Made by a program: the position numbers and the translations under genes
The notes under the pieces: model-generated
The model's input: the letters and a program-made list of their open reading frames with translations, nothing else
Database searches by the model: none
Told to the model about the DNA's origin: nothing
Shown: positions 27,534-35,344 of the stretch, piece by piece
Layout of the letters: the number at the start of each line of letters is the position of its first letter
How positions within the stretch are numbered: position 1 is the first letter of the stretch
DNA from: an uncultured Fodinibius sp.
GTDB taxonomy: Bacteria > Bacteroidota > Rhodothermia > Balneolales > Balneolaceae
Assembly (NCBI GenBank): GCA_913056235.1
Contig: CAJXMW010000001.1
Span: 620,001-684,000 of the forward strand
Length of the DNA: 64,000 nucleotides
Direction of reading: 5' to 3'

Positions 27534-27547
27534 TTGCATTGCTGCAA
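27534..27547. promoter_or_regulatory. TTGCA-N4-TGCAA dyad (candidate activator site Y1)
   Basis: Dyad TTGCA-TTGC-TGCAA, extended to a symmetrical 16-mer TTTGCA-N4-TGCAAA (27533-27548). Centre 27540.5. It lies between two divergent sigma-54 promoters, in the usual enhancer range for NtrC-family activators. Confidence 0.6.
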
Positions 27548-27565
27548 ATCTGCATGAGTGCTTAA

Positions 27566-27579
27566 TTGCAAAGCTGCAA
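27566..27579. promoter_or_regulatory. TTGCA-N4-TGCAA dyad (candidate activator site Y2)
   Basis: Dyad TTGCA-AAGC-TGCAA centred at 27572.5, exactly 32 bp from Y1 and about 132 bp from the -24 GG of the YceI promoter. The spacing of three helical turns places both sites on one face of the DNA. Confidence 0.6.
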
Positions 27580-27701
27580 GCTCAAAAAAAGGGCATTTAT
27601 ATAACAGGTAGCTCTTCAAAACCTACTCTGAAAAATCACCTATTAAGCCTGAAAAGAGGCGATTATAGGATTAGAACATATTTTTCTTGAAAAACGATAG
27701 T

Positions 27702-27718
27702 TTGGAACGGCAATTGCA
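27702..27718 (+). promoter_or_regulatory. sigma-54 promoter of the YceI operon
   Basis: TTGGAACG-GCAA-TTGCA differs from the -24/-12 consensus (TTGGCACG-N4-TTGCA) at one base only. GG lies at 27704-27705 and GC at 27716-27717. The predicted start near 27729 gives a leader of about 37 nt before the first YceI ATG. Confidence 0.75.
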
Positions 27719-27765
27719 TAACTTATAAACAGAAGAGAAACACGAATTTTCAACACGAGGTTATT

Positions 27766-28383
27766 ATGAAATCTTTATTAACAACTATACTTACAATTTT
27801 ATTTGCCGTCGGCGGTGCATACGCACAATCCAACTCATACGTTCTGTTAGATAAAAGCACAATGATTATCGAAGGAACTTCTACCATTCACGACTGGGAG
27901 TGCGATGTAGAAGATATTCAGGCAGACGTTACTTTTGATGAGTCGGTAATGGAAGCGGATGCTAAACAGAATCCCGTCACCAATCTTTCTCTCACTATTC
28001 CCGTGAATAGCATTGAGAGTGGTAAAGGGGGCATGAACAAAAAAATCTATGGCGCCCTCAAAGACGACAAGCATCCCAACATAACTTTTGAGTTGAAAAA
28101 TGCTGAGATCGAACAGTCCAGCACACAAGCTACCAACGGTCAGGAGCCTAGCTTTCAACTGATGGCGACTGGTATGCTCACTATTGCTGGAACTACCAAC
28201 GAAGTATCATTTCCTGTTAAAACGTATGTCCAGGACGGAAATACCTACAAGTTTACCGGGAACTATGAGCTCAATATGAAGGATTATAAAGTAGACCCAC
28301 CATCTGCCGTATTCGGTACTATCAAGAGCGGCGAAAAGGTGACAATATCTTTCGAAGTATATTTTTCAAAGAATAGCATATAA
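27766..28383 (+). CDS. YceI-family periplasmic lipid-binding protein, first copy
   Basis: A 205-residue exported lipocalin-like protein; family members bind polyisoprenoid or other amphiphilic lipids in an extended beta-barrel. Signal peptide about 1-20 ending AYAQ. Signatures are GTSTIHDWECDVEDIQADV, LTIPVNSIESGKGGMNKKIY, the KHPNITFEL strand and the C-terminal KDYKVDPPSAVFGTIKSGEKV. It starts a two-gene operon (7 nt to the second copy) behind a sigma-54-type promoter. Its role, perhaps lipid carriage or envelope stress, is inferred. Confidence 0.9.
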   Translation: MKSLLTTILTILFAVGGAYAQSNSYVLLDKSTMIIEGTSTIHDWECDVEDIQADVTFDESVMEADAKQNPVTNLSLTIPVNSIESGKGGMNKKIYGALKDDKHPNITFELKNAEIEQSSTQATNGQEPSFQLMATGMLTIAGTTNEVSFPVKTYVQDGNTYKFTGNYELNMKDYKVDPPSAVFGTIKSGEKVTISFEVYFSKNSI

Positions 28384-28390
28384 CCCGATA

Positions 28391-29071
28391 ATGATGCGTC
28401 CCGCTTTTTTATCCCATCCCTTAATGGATTACTTTAAACGGTGCAGCGGCTTACTCTTTTTGCTGTTCCTAATCCTCATGAGTACATCCCGAAGCGGGGC
28501 GCAATCATTTAATCCCGGCAATATCACCATCGAAAAAGGTGGCAAAATCTGGATTGAAGGGGATGCCGGTATGATTTCGTATCAATGCAGTGCCAAAGAG
28601 CTTTCGGGGGTTGGAAGCATAAACAATACCGAAAATCCCCAGAATACTATAAAAGGCCAAGACGGTGATGTTGCAATATCTGTCTCACTGCCTGTTAAAG
28701 CATTAAAATGCGGGAAACGCGCCATGGATAAAGACATGTATGAGGCGCTTAAATATGAACAGTTCCCCACGATTAAATACAAACTCCTCGATGCCAAGCT
28801 GGCTGAATCGAATCAAGACACCACCGGATGGATGGACATCCGTACACGTGGTATTATGGAAATAGCCGGGGTACAGGATACCACTTCATTCATCATTCAG
28901 GGAAAGTTACTAAGTGAAAATCGGTTCAATGTAAAAGGTACCCAGCAAATAAATATGGATACCTACAATATTGATCCTCCCAGTGCGATGTTTGGATTAA
29001 TACGTGCTGACAAGAAGCTTAGTATTAACTTCGATGTAACGGTCAAACTTAAGGGGCAACAAACTAAGTAG
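28391..29071 (+). CDS. YceI-family protein, second copy
   Basis: A 226-residue paralogue of the preceding gene. The N-terminal hydrophobic segment (about 17-33, LLFLLFLILMSTSRSGAQS) is a signal peptide; ATG 28391 or 28424 (MDYFKRCSG) may be the start. The YceI blocks are diverged: IEGDAGMISYQCSAKELSGV replaces STIHDW, then VSLPVKALKCGKRAMDKDMY, KYEQFPTIKYKLLDAKL and the C-terminal DPPSAMFGLIRADKKL. Two cysteines (in YQCSA and LKCGK) are unique to this copy. It is cotranscribed with the first copy and convergent, with a 4-nt gap, with the NtrC-type regulator. Confidence 0.85.
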   Translation: MMRPAFLSHPLMDYFKRCSGLLFLLFLILMSTSRSGAQSFNPGNITIEKGGKIWIEGDAGMISYQCSAKELSGVGSINNTENPQNTIKGQDGDVAISVSLPVKALKCGKRAMDKDMYEALKYEQFPTIKYKLLDAKLAESNQDTTGWMDIRTRGIMEIAGVQDTTSFIIQGKLLSENRFNVKGTQQINMDTYNIDPPSAMFGLIRADKKLSINFDVTVKLKGQQTK

Positions 29072-29075
29072 GTAG

Positions 29076-30434
29076 TTACTCCGACAGCCCCAATCGCTCC
29101 ATTTTGCGATAGAGGGTAGACGGGTCGATCCCCAGCAGCCGTGCGGCCTCCGACTTATTTCCATCCGTTCGCTTTAGTACACTCTGGATATGATGCTTCT
29201 CAAACACCTGCATCGCCTCATCCAGTTTGTCGTTATCCATACTAAAATCCTGATCGCCCGCGGACTTTCGAAGGGATGCAGGCAGATCTTCCAATGCCAG
29301 GTAGTCGCCGTCGCTCAGTAACACCGCCCGCTCAATCACATTCTCAAGCTCGCGCACCTGCCCTTTCCACTCGTAGGCCATCATAGCCCCCATAGCTTCG
29401 CTGGTGATCCCCTTGAGGTTACGCTTAAGCTCTTTGTTGTACTTTTGTAAAAAGTGATGCGCCAGCAATGGAATATCATCCCGGCGCTGCTGCAGGGGAG
29501 GCAGCGAAATTTCAACAACATTCAACCTATAATAAAGATCATCGCGAAAGTTGTCGTTTGCCACCTCTTTTCCCAGATCCTTGTTGGTGGCCGAAATAAT
29601 ACGCGTATCGAATGAAATAGTCTTGTTGGAGCCGACCGGCTTTACTTCACGTTCCTGTAACACACGTAATAAATTCACCTGCAAATTTAGCGGTATTTCG
29701 GCCACCTCATCCAAAAAAACCGTGCCGCCATTGGCTGCTACAAAAATACCATCCTTGTCGGAATCGGCCCCGGTATATGCCCCTTTTTTATGACCAAAAA
29801 GTTCCGATTCGACTAGGTTCTCCGGGATAGCCCCACAGTTGATCGCCAGGAAGGGATTCTTGGCGCGGTCGCTGTTGGAGTGAATAGCCCGGGCCACAAG
29901 TTCTTTACCCGTTCCGCTCTGACCAGTAATCAGCACATTGCTGGTAGCTTGACTGACGCGCTCTACCATTTTATATACGCGTTTCATTTCAGGGCTTTCG
30001 CCAATAATATGATTGAAGTTGTACTCTTTGTCGATCTGCTCGCGCAAATATTTGTTTTCCTGTATCAGGTTTTTGTGCTCTAGCAGGTTCTCTATCCGGA
30101 TAAGCACCTCATCAAAATCCAAGGGCTTCAGGATATAATCGGCCGCACCTTTGCGCAGAGCCCTGATGGCCGTCTCCACGGTTGCATGTGCTGTAATGAT
30201 AATCGTAAGCGTCTCAGAGGATTTCTGCAGGGCATGCTCCAGCACTCCCAGCCCGTCAACTTGAGGCATCTTCAAATCCGAAATAATGATATCAAAACTG
30301 TGTTCGTCAATGGCTTTGATGGCAGCCTTGCCATCCTCTACAGCCGTACATTGATATCCTTCATCTTCGAGTACAATAGTAAGTGATTCACGAATTCCAG
30401 ATTCGTCATCTGCTATTAAAATAGATCCTTTCAT
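29076..30434 (-). CDS. NtrC-family sigma-54-dependent response regulator
   Basis: A 452-residue enhancer-binding activator. The receiver domain has the acidic pair in IADDESG, phospho-acceptor Asp53 (IISDLKMP) and Lys103 (ILKPLDF). The AAA+ domain has Walker A GQSGTGKE (171-178), the sigma-54 contact loop as GAYTGA (218-223, the Tyr variant of GAFTGA), Walker B GGTVFLDEV and the arginine-finger region FRDDLYYRLNVVEI. A Fis-type HTH lies at the C-terminus (GNKSEAARLLGIDPSTLYRK). The sensor kinase lies just upstream (3-nt gap). It is the obvious candidate for the TTGCA-N4-TGCAA dyads upstream of the YceI and porin genes. Confidence 0.95.
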   Translation of the reverse strand: MKGSILIADDESGIRESLTIVLEDEGYQCTAVEDGKAAIKAIDEHSFDIIISDLKMPQVDGLGVLEHALQKSSETLTIIITAHATVETAIRALRKGAADYILKPLDFDEVLIRIENLLEHKNLIQENKYLREQIDKEYNFNHIIGESPEMKRVYKMVERVSQATSNVLITGQSGTGKELVARAIHSNSDRAKNPFLAINCGAIPENLVESELFGHKKGAYTGADSDKDGIFVAANGGTVFLDEVAEIPLNLQVNLLRVLQEREVKPVGSNKTISFDTRIISATNKDLGKEVANDNFRDDLYYRLNVVEISLPPLQQRRDDIPLLAHHFLQKYNKELKRNLKGITSEAMGAMMAYEWKGQVRELENVIERAVLLSDGDYLALEDLPASLRKSAGDQDFSMDNDKLDEAMQVFEKHHIQSVLKRTDGNKSEAARLLGIDPSTLYRKMERLGLSE

Positions 30435-30437
30435 AAA

Positions 30438-31742
30438 TTACTTATTGGCCGGTAATTGAATGATAAATGTAGCTCCTTCTCCGTAAGTTGATTCAACGCT
30501 GATGGATCCCCCGATTTTATTAACGATACCGTGGCTCACTGAGAGCCCAAGTCCCGTACCGCTGCCCACACCTTTAGTAGTAAAAAAGGGTTCAAAAATA
30601 TGTGATTTGTGCTCCTCCTTTATTCCTTTGCCTACATCAGAAATGCTCATTACCACCTGCTCATCTTGCGATTCGGTGGTAATTGTTACGTGTGGATCTT
30701 TTACTTCTTTCATGGCATCCACAGCATTGAGCAATAGGTTGACCAGTACCTGGTGGATTTGGTCGGGCACACATGACACCAAGGGCAAGTCCTCGTCCAG
30801 ATTCATCTTAAAATCCACATCCCGGCAGCGGGCATCGTGCTTTAACAGCCCAACCGCCGATTCCACTATCTCGTTGATCTGCACATTTTCGGCCTGCATG
30901 CTGGAGGGACGAGAAAAGTCCACGAGGTCGCGGACAATCTTATTAATCCGCTGGATATGCTCCCGGACTTTTTTAAGCTGATCCTGCAAAAACTCATCGT
31001 CGGTCTTACGCTGACAAACCTGCACCAGCGAGGAAATAGCCGTAAGCGGGTTACCCACTTCATGAGCCACACCCGCCGCCATGTGGCCCACTGTAGCTAA
31101 GCGTTCTGATTGCTGTATCTGCTCTTCCCGCATTTTCAGATCCGTAAGATCCCTCAAAATTTGTGAACGGCCTACAATATCATCGTTTTCATCCCGAATG
31201 TACGACTCGGTCAGATTCACCAGCTTTTTCTCACCATTCTTGGTCAAGCGTTCTGTTTCGTAATTCTGCACGTAGCCCCGGTAGTGCATCCCAAAATCAA
31301 TGCATTCCAACTCTTTTTTTTCAATGAGTTCGTTAGGAATCAGTTTTGTTATTCGTTCTCCAATAATTTCGTCGCGGCGCCAACCCAAAATTTCTTCCGC
31401 TCCACGATTCCAGGATGTAATATTCAAATCGTTATCAATGGTTATGATTGCATCCGCCGAATGCTCGATAATATCGCTATACCGCAACCGGGTAGCTTCA
31501 AGCCGATCCTCGTAGTAGGAGCGATAGTTGTAAACCGTCCATGCTGTCCATAACATCAATAAAAGTGCAGCACTAACTCCACGACTTAAATACAACCATC
31601 GCATAGTTTCCTGGGACGTTTCGGTCAAAAGAATCTGATCAATAATCTCGAAAGCCCCAAATATAAGCCCCAAAATCAGGAGCGATGTAAAGAACAGGTA
31701 CCCCACCCGGGCCTCTCGTAAAAAACGGACAACTTCTTTCAT
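30438..31742 (-). CDS. NtrB-like PAS sensor histidine kinase
   Basis: A 434-residue membrane kinase, partner of the NtrC-type regulator it precedes. Two hydrophobic segments (about 14-36 and 51-70) are separated by only a short loop, so sensing is probably in the membrane or by the PAS domain (about 82-200; ADAIITIDNDLNITSWNRGAEEILGW in two halves). HisKA has His227 in GVAHEVGNPLTA; the ATPase domain has the N-box LLLNAVDAMKEV, G1 ISDVGKGI and G2 GSGTGLGLSVSHGI. No promoter of sigma-54 type was accepted upstream. Confidence 0.93.
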   Translation of the reverse strand: MKEVVRFLREARVGYLFFTSLLILGLIFGAFEIIDQILLTETSQETMRWLYLSRGVSAALLLMLWTAWTVYNYRSYYEDRLEATRLRYSDIIEHSADAIITIDNDLNITSWNRGAEEILGWRRDEIIGERITKLIPNELIEKKELECIDFGMHYRGYVQNYETERLTKNGEKKLVNLTESYIRDENDDIVGRSQILRDLTDLKMREEQIQQSERLATVGHMAAGVAHEVGNPLTAISSLVQVCQRKTDDEFLQDQLKKVREHIQRINKIVRDLVDFSRPSSMQAENVQINEIVESAVGLLKHDARCRDVDFKMNLDEDLPLVSCVPDQIHQVLVNLLLNAVDAMKEVKDPHVTITTESQDEQVVMSISDVGKGIKEEHKSHIFEPFFTTKGVGSGTGLGLSVSHGIVNKIGGSISVESTYGEGATFIIQLPANK

Positions 31743-31786
31743 TATAATATATGGCAGCTAATTATTTGTTGGTATAAAACTAGCAA

Positions 31787-32275
31787 TTACCAGCTGCCAA
31801 GCAAACGGCGAATTTGTACAATTTGCCCAATATGATAGGCATTATGATCTACAATTAGCATGGCTTCGCGAAATAAGGTTTGTCCACTGCCGTGCGAAAG
31901 TGGTACTTGTAAATTATGTTCCTCATCTCGGATAATTTCCAGCATTTCTTTGAGCCCGTCGCGCACCGCTTGGATAGAAGCTTCGAGCTCCTCTTTGCTG
32001 TCGGGTTTGTGTGATTCCGGCCAATAATCATTAGGCCAATCGATTGCTTCGTAGTCGGGATTTTTGCAGAACTCAAGGATATCGGCCTGGGCAATACGAA
32101 TGTGCTCAATAAGCTCCCAAATGGTGTGTGGAAGGCCTTCCACTTTAATGCCGGTCTGCTTATAGGTAAGTCCCTGCACGGCCTGGTTAAAATCGATATG
32201 CGCATTGCGGCCTTCAAGCTGTTCAAGAAGTAACGCTCTAACGGTCTTTTCTGATGCCATAATTGAATAAATCAA
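31787..32275 (-). CDS. DinB-family protein
   Basis: A four-helix-bundle protein of about 157-162 residues (starts possible at 32275 or, more typically, MASEKTVRALL at 32260). Family features are LLEQLEGRNAHIDF, the metal-ligand histidine in LPHTIWELIEHIRIAQ, and the C-terminal VDHNAYHIGQIVQIRRLLG, whose two His positions complete the metal triad. DinB proteins include bacillithiol-type transferases and metal-dependent hydrolases; the activity here is unknown. Monocistronic. Confidence 0.85.
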   Translation of the reverse strand: MIYSIMASEKTVRALLLEQLEGRNAHIDFNQAVQGLTYKQTGIKVEGLPHTIWELIEHIRIAQADILEFCKNPDYEAIDWPNDYWPESHKPDSKEELEASIQAVRDGLKEMLEIIRDEEHNLQVPLSHGSGQTLFREAMLIVDHNAYHIGQIVQIRRLLGSW

Positions 32276-32390
32276 ATTTCACCTCTGATTTCATAACGCA
32301 AAACCCATAACAAATACGCCTTTTCCAACAGTCGTTTTGAGGCGGATTCAAAAATGAAGGGCTATTATCGAGGAACTACGAAGGGACTAA

Positions 32391-32519
32391 AAATAAGAAA
32401 AGCCCTGCGAGTGCAGAGCTCTTTTTTGATCAACTGTTTACAATATACCACGATTCACCTATACAGAACAAGTTTTTCTGCTATTGTTTAATTAATATAT
32501 AAGTAATCTATAACTAATT
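32391..32519 (+). repeat. terminator-plus-AT-rich-tail repeat, copy A
   Basis: Aligns with copy B at 32890-33016 from AAATAAGAAAAGCCCTGCGA through the terminator, the ATCAACTG..TATAC block, AGAACAAG and TTAATATATAA. The part up to the T-run is identical and the rest drifts. Confidence 0.75.
32398..32427 (+). terminator. rho-independent terminator in copy A
   Basis: Stem AGCCCTGC / GCAGAGCT (one mismatch) with loop GAGT at 32401-32420, then CTTTTTT. No plus-strand gene lies upstream within the gap, so it must end an unannotated transcript or be a mobile terminator. Confidence 0.7.
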
Positions 32520-32889
32520 GCTATCAATAGTTATATAATAGTTAGTTAATAATAGAAATTACTAAAGTAACCTGATCCAAAAATTGGTGTTTCACATCAC
32601 TCGATTGTGCACGAATATAAGAGTAGGCCTATGAATTTCTCGTTCTGGATACCAATCGCAATAAATTGTCATAGCCAGAAAATGCATATCACTCTGTAAT
32701 GAACACTCATCCATTCACACACTAAAAGTACAAGAAGCGAACAGGACGGAAGGATATTAGTTAGAACTTTGGTTCTACCTCACAAATATCCAAGTATGAT
32801 CAAAAGTAGAAACCTGCAATATTCAGCAGCAATAGATATGTAAGAGGGGGGAGTAGTAACTTTCGACAGTAACTAATCAAGAAAGGTTT

Positions 32890-33016
32890 AAATAAGAAAA
32901 GCCCTGCGAGTGCAGAGCTCTTTTTTAATCAACTGCTTGTAATATACGATGATTACCCTATATAGAACAAGCTTTTCTTCTTTTATAAATTTAATATATA
33001 ACTAATCTGTAATTAA
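32890..33016 (+). repeat. terminator-plus-AT-rich-tail repeat, copy B
   Basis: Second copy of the unit at 32391-32519. Its AT-rich tail ends about 95 nt before the HTH gene, so the tail may carry that gene's promoter. Confidence 0.75.
32897..32926 (+). terminator. rho-independent terminator in copy B
   Basis: Same hairpin as copy A (stem 32900-32907 with 32912-32919, loop GAGT) followed by CTTTTTT. It would end a transcript starting within 32520-32890. Confidence 0.7.
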
Positions 33017-33111
33017 CAGTAAATAAACTTTAGGTAATAGGTTTCTATTGCTATTTTTAGCAATTCAATCATAATTGTCTTTTATCGTTAACGAAACCCC
33101 TTTTGTGCGCT

Positions 33112-33522
33112 ATGCCAAAGCAAGTTGGTAATCTCACCCTTTATTCCGTTGATGATCTCCATGAACAACTCGGACTTAGTAAAATGACCATCCGCGCGTA
33201 CCTTCGGGATGGAAAGATTCGCGGGCGAAAGCTGGGGGTCAAATGGTATATCACAGAAGAAGCCCTGCGAGAGTACTTTGATGAACCCCGCACCAACAGC
33301 AGCAGCAAAACATCCAAAAAGCCTAAAGATTATCGGTATATTGTAAAAGGCATTAACGACTTGGTGAGTGAACAGGAGGAGTGCGATACCATTGAAGAAA
33401 CGATTGAATGTATCGATAACCAAGCTATTGTAAGCTTATTTCAAGTGGCCATAGTGGATCGCGATACCGACGAGGTCGTTGAACTGGTAAAAGCACGAGA
33501 CTTCCTTGAACGAAACAAATAA
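33112..33522 (+). CDS. excisionase/MerR-type helix-turn-helix protein
   Basis: A 136-residue DNA-binding protein; ATG 33112 is preferred over an in-frame TTG at 33103. The N-terminal winged HTH of the HTH_17 class is clear: LYSVDDLHEQLGLSKMTIRA, YLRDGKIRGRKLGVKWYIT, EEALREYFDEP. A Ser/Lys linker (about 60-75) leads to a second domain of about 60 residues (YIVKGINDLVSEQEECDTIE ... DTDEVVELVKARDFL) that I do not recognise; it could sense a ligand or dimerise. No phage or integrase genes are near, so it is probably a regulator rather than an excisionase. A weak hairpin AGGATCA/TGATCCT (33546-33570) follows. Confidence 0.8.
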   Translation: MPKQVGNLTLYSVDDLHEQLGLSKMTIRAYLRDGKIRGRKLGVKWYITEEALREYFDEPRTNSSSKTSKKPKDYRYIVKGINDLVSEQEECDTIEETIECIDNQAIVSLFQVAIVDRDTDEVVELVKARDFLERNK

Positions 33523-33618
33523 AAAGATAGCTACTCACGTAACCAAGGATCAACAAGCAGGAGTGATCCTGTTTCAATAAGCATTACTGAAAACTCATCC
33601 AAACAGATTTAATTTTTT

Positions 33619-33909
33619 ATGCTGGACAAAGAAGACACGAAACTGGAAATTTTTGGATTCGGCGATGACGAGGCTGAAGATAACTTCTACTGCCTTGTAA
33701 ACCTGAACAAAAGTCCCGATGGCATTGACCTGCAAGAACTTTCGCAGGCCGACCCGCGCAAATTTGATGAGGCCTTGAATGAGATGGGCTGCATCCTACT
33801 GCTGCGCGGCGACGAAGTCGAGGAGCTTATCGAACGTGGCGATATTACCGACTCGAATCTTCATAAGTCGATTTTCGAGCTGGCCGTGGAAGAAGGGATT
33901 ATTTCGTAA
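33619..33909 (+). CDS. small acidic hypothetical protein
   Basis: Ninety-six residues, strongly acidic, with no signal peptide or membrane segment. It starts MLDKEDTKLEIFGFGDDEAE and ends SIFELAVEEGIIS. Helical segments rich in Leu/Glu (DEALNEMGCILLLRGDEVEE) suggest a soluble helical fold. I recognise no family. It follows the HTH gene by about 95 nt on the same strand, with a weak hairpin between them. Confidence 0.6.
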   Translation: MLDKEDTKLEIFGFGDDEAEDNFYCLVNLNKSPDGIDLQELSQADPRKFDEALNEMGCILLLRGDEVEELIERGDITDSNLHKSIFELAVEEGIIS

Positions 33910-33955
33910 AAGGCAGAAGACAAACGGCAAAGGTGAGACGTCTGCAGTTTCACGT

Positions 33956-34528
33956 CTAACTGCCAACTGAAAAAGGTCCTTCGTTCTGCCACCAGTGCCA
34001 GGCACGGAGTAGAGTTACCATCGTCTTGCCGTCGGATATTTCGCCGCTATGCACCATTTCAACCGCTTCACCAAAGGACATTCGCTCTTTGAGTAGGAAT
34101 TCATCTTCATCCACTTTCTGTTCAAACGACTGGATATCCCAAGCCGTGTAAAGGTGGATAATTTCATCTGAATAGCCGATCCCCGGATAGAAATGACCTA
34201 TATACTGGTAATCGTTGCACGAAAGTCCGGCCTCTTCTTGAAGTTCGCGGCGGGCGGTAGAGCCGGCATCTTCATCGGGGTCGATCTTGCCGGCCGGCAC
34301 TTCATAAAATATTTGTGCCATCGGGTAGCGAAATTGGCGGACAAGCATTACATCTCCATTTTCAAAAACCGGCAAAACCGCCGAAGCTCCAGGATGCTTA
34401 ATCCATTCCCGGGTTGAGGTTGTACCATCGGGCAGCCGCGCCTCATCAAAAAACACGTGGAGCAACCGTCCATTGAATACCTCTTTCGATGAGATCCTGC
34501 GCTCAACCAGTTTATGTGAATCGTTCAT
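33956..34528 (-). CDS. Nudix hydrolase, ADP-ribose pyrophosphatase-like
   Basis: A 190-residue Nudix enzyme that splits a nucleoside diphosphate linked to another group, most likely ADP-ribose. The Nudix box is complete: GKIDPDEDAGSTARRELQEE followed by AGL, matching Gx5Ex7REUxEExGU. N-terminal strands (VVFNGRLLHVFFDEARLPDG-like, TSTREWIKHPGASAVLPVFE) and a Pro-Ala-Gly block (YEVPAGKIDP) are typical of the ADP-ribose group. The divergent neighbour is a CDP-alcohol phosphatidyltransferase. Confidence 0.9.
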   Translation of the reverse strand: MNDSHKLVERRISSKEVFNGRLLHVFFDEARLPDGTTSTREWIKHPGASAVLPVFENGDVMLVRQFRYPMAQIFYEVPAGKIDPDEDAGSTARRELQEEAGLSCNDYQYIGHFYPGIGYSDEIIHLYTAWDIQSFEQKVDEDEFLLKERMSFGEAVEMVHSGEISDGKTMVTLLRAWHWWQNEGPFSVGS

Positions 34529-34600
34529 AGCAAGTATTTTACGTATCTTTTACTTTAACAGTGCATCAGCGAGTAATAATAACAAACAAATAGGTTCCAG

Positions 34601-35191
34601 TTGTCAAAAACATTCAATATTGATCAGCAGAATGTAGATGTGAAACAGGATCTGTTTACGTGGTCGAATTTTATTTCTTTCACCCGGATCCTGGTGGCAG
34701 TGCCAGTGGTATATCTCCACTACACCAATGGACAACAAATTACGCCGCTCATCACCGCGCTGGTTCTTTATGGCATCATATCGGATTACCTTGATGGCTA
34801 TGTGGCACGCCTGACCAACCAAGTCTCGGAATGGGGTAAAATTCTGGATCCGGTGGCCGATAAAATCTGTGCTTTTGTACTGTTTTTCTACGCCGTTTAT
34901 ATCGGCATAATTCCGCTCTGGTTTTTCATCGTAGAAATTGCCCGTGATGCCTTCATTATGGGGGGATCGCTATACATCCAACAGCTGCGCGGCAAGGTAG
35001 CCATGGCAGTGATGTCGGGAAAAATTAGCGTAAATGTGCTGGGACTGTACTGGCTGTCAGTATTCTTTTATCCAGACGCCGTAGCTGCACACGAAATGCT
35101 GATGGGTGCCTCGCTGGCCCTTATGTTTTTCTCCTTCTTTGATTATCTTCATCGGTTCAATCTGATACGCAAGGGGGTAGAGTTTAATTGA
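34601..35191 (+). CDS. CDP-alcohol phosphatidyltransferase (PgsA-like)
   Basis: A 196-residue membrane enzyme that transfers a phosphatidyl group from CDP-diacylglycerol to an alcohol, probably glycerol-3-phosphate in phosphatidylglycerol synthesis. The signature D-G-x2-A-R-x8-G-x3-D-x3-D is intact (DGYVARLTNQVSEWGKILDP then VADK). About five membrane segments. The only start giving a full N-terminus is TTG 34601, without a strong ribosome-binding site. Alcohol specificity is inferred from length and the single-gene setting. Confidence 0.85.
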   Translation: MSKTFNIDQQNVDVKQDLFTWSNFISFTRILVAVPVVYLHYTNGQQITPLITALVLYGIISDYLDGYVARLTNQVSEWGKILDPVADKICAFVLFFYAVYIGIIPLWFFIVEIARDAFIMGGSLYIQQLRGKVAMAVMSGKISVNVLGLYWLSVFFYPDAVAAHEMLMGASLALMFFSFFDYLHRFNLIRKGVEFN

Positions 35192-35195
35192 TTTA

Positions 35196-35261
35196 ACCGC
35201 AGTGTTACACTGAGTATTACACAGCAGAACACTCTGCGAAAATCTCTGAGAGCTCTGCGGT
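35196..35261. repeat. CTCTGCG intergenic hairpin repeat, copy 2
   Basis: Imperfect inverted repeat (arms 35196-35214 and 35244-35261: ACCGCAG..ACTGAG against CTCTGAG..CTGCGGT). Each arm resembles the segment at 13661-13697. It lies right after the phosphatidyltransferase stop codon. Confidence 0.55.
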
Positions 35262-35292
35262 AGTTTCGATGTTTTTATTACGAGAATGCAAG

Positions 35293-35313
35293 ATCCTGAA
35301 ATGGTTTCAGGAT
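35293..35313. repeat. ATCCTGAAA hairpin, dispersed-repeat type
   Basis: Perfect nine-base inverted repeat ATCCTGAAA-TGG-TTTCAGGAT followed by GACATTTTATTTTT. The phrase TTCAGGATGACA recurs at 63374-63385. It could also serve as a terminator for the upstream gene. Confidence 0.5.
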
Positions 35314-35344
35314 GACATTTTATTTTTAATAGTGAGTAGTATCT

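Larger units (their letters stand above)
32276..33111. other. 836-bp non-coding region with two terminator-bearing direct repeats
   Basis: No reading frame of credible length on either strand. It contains two copies of a roughly 128-bp unit (32391-32519 and 32890-33016) 499 bp apart, each starting with the same terminator hairpin. Between them lies AT-rich sequence with a small hairpin TAGAAC-TTTG-GTTCTA (32762-32777). The terminators imply plus-strand transcripts in this gap, so one or more non-coding RNAs are possible. Confidence 0.55.

Noticed and set aside
31783-31800. TTGGCAGC..AATTGC on the minus strand upstream of the histidine kinase, resembling a sigma-54 promoter.
   Set aside because: The GG and GC elements are two bases too far apart, and it lies in the end of the DinB coding region.
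32531-32890. Small peptides such as a 22-codon frame at 32631.
   Set aside because: No ribosome-binding site, very short, and no terminator link; the interval is better read as non-coding.
34601-34603. Idea that the phosphatidyltransferase starts at a later ATG.
   Set aside because: No in-frame ATG precedes the DGxxAR motif closely enough to keep the first membrane segment, so TTG is kept.
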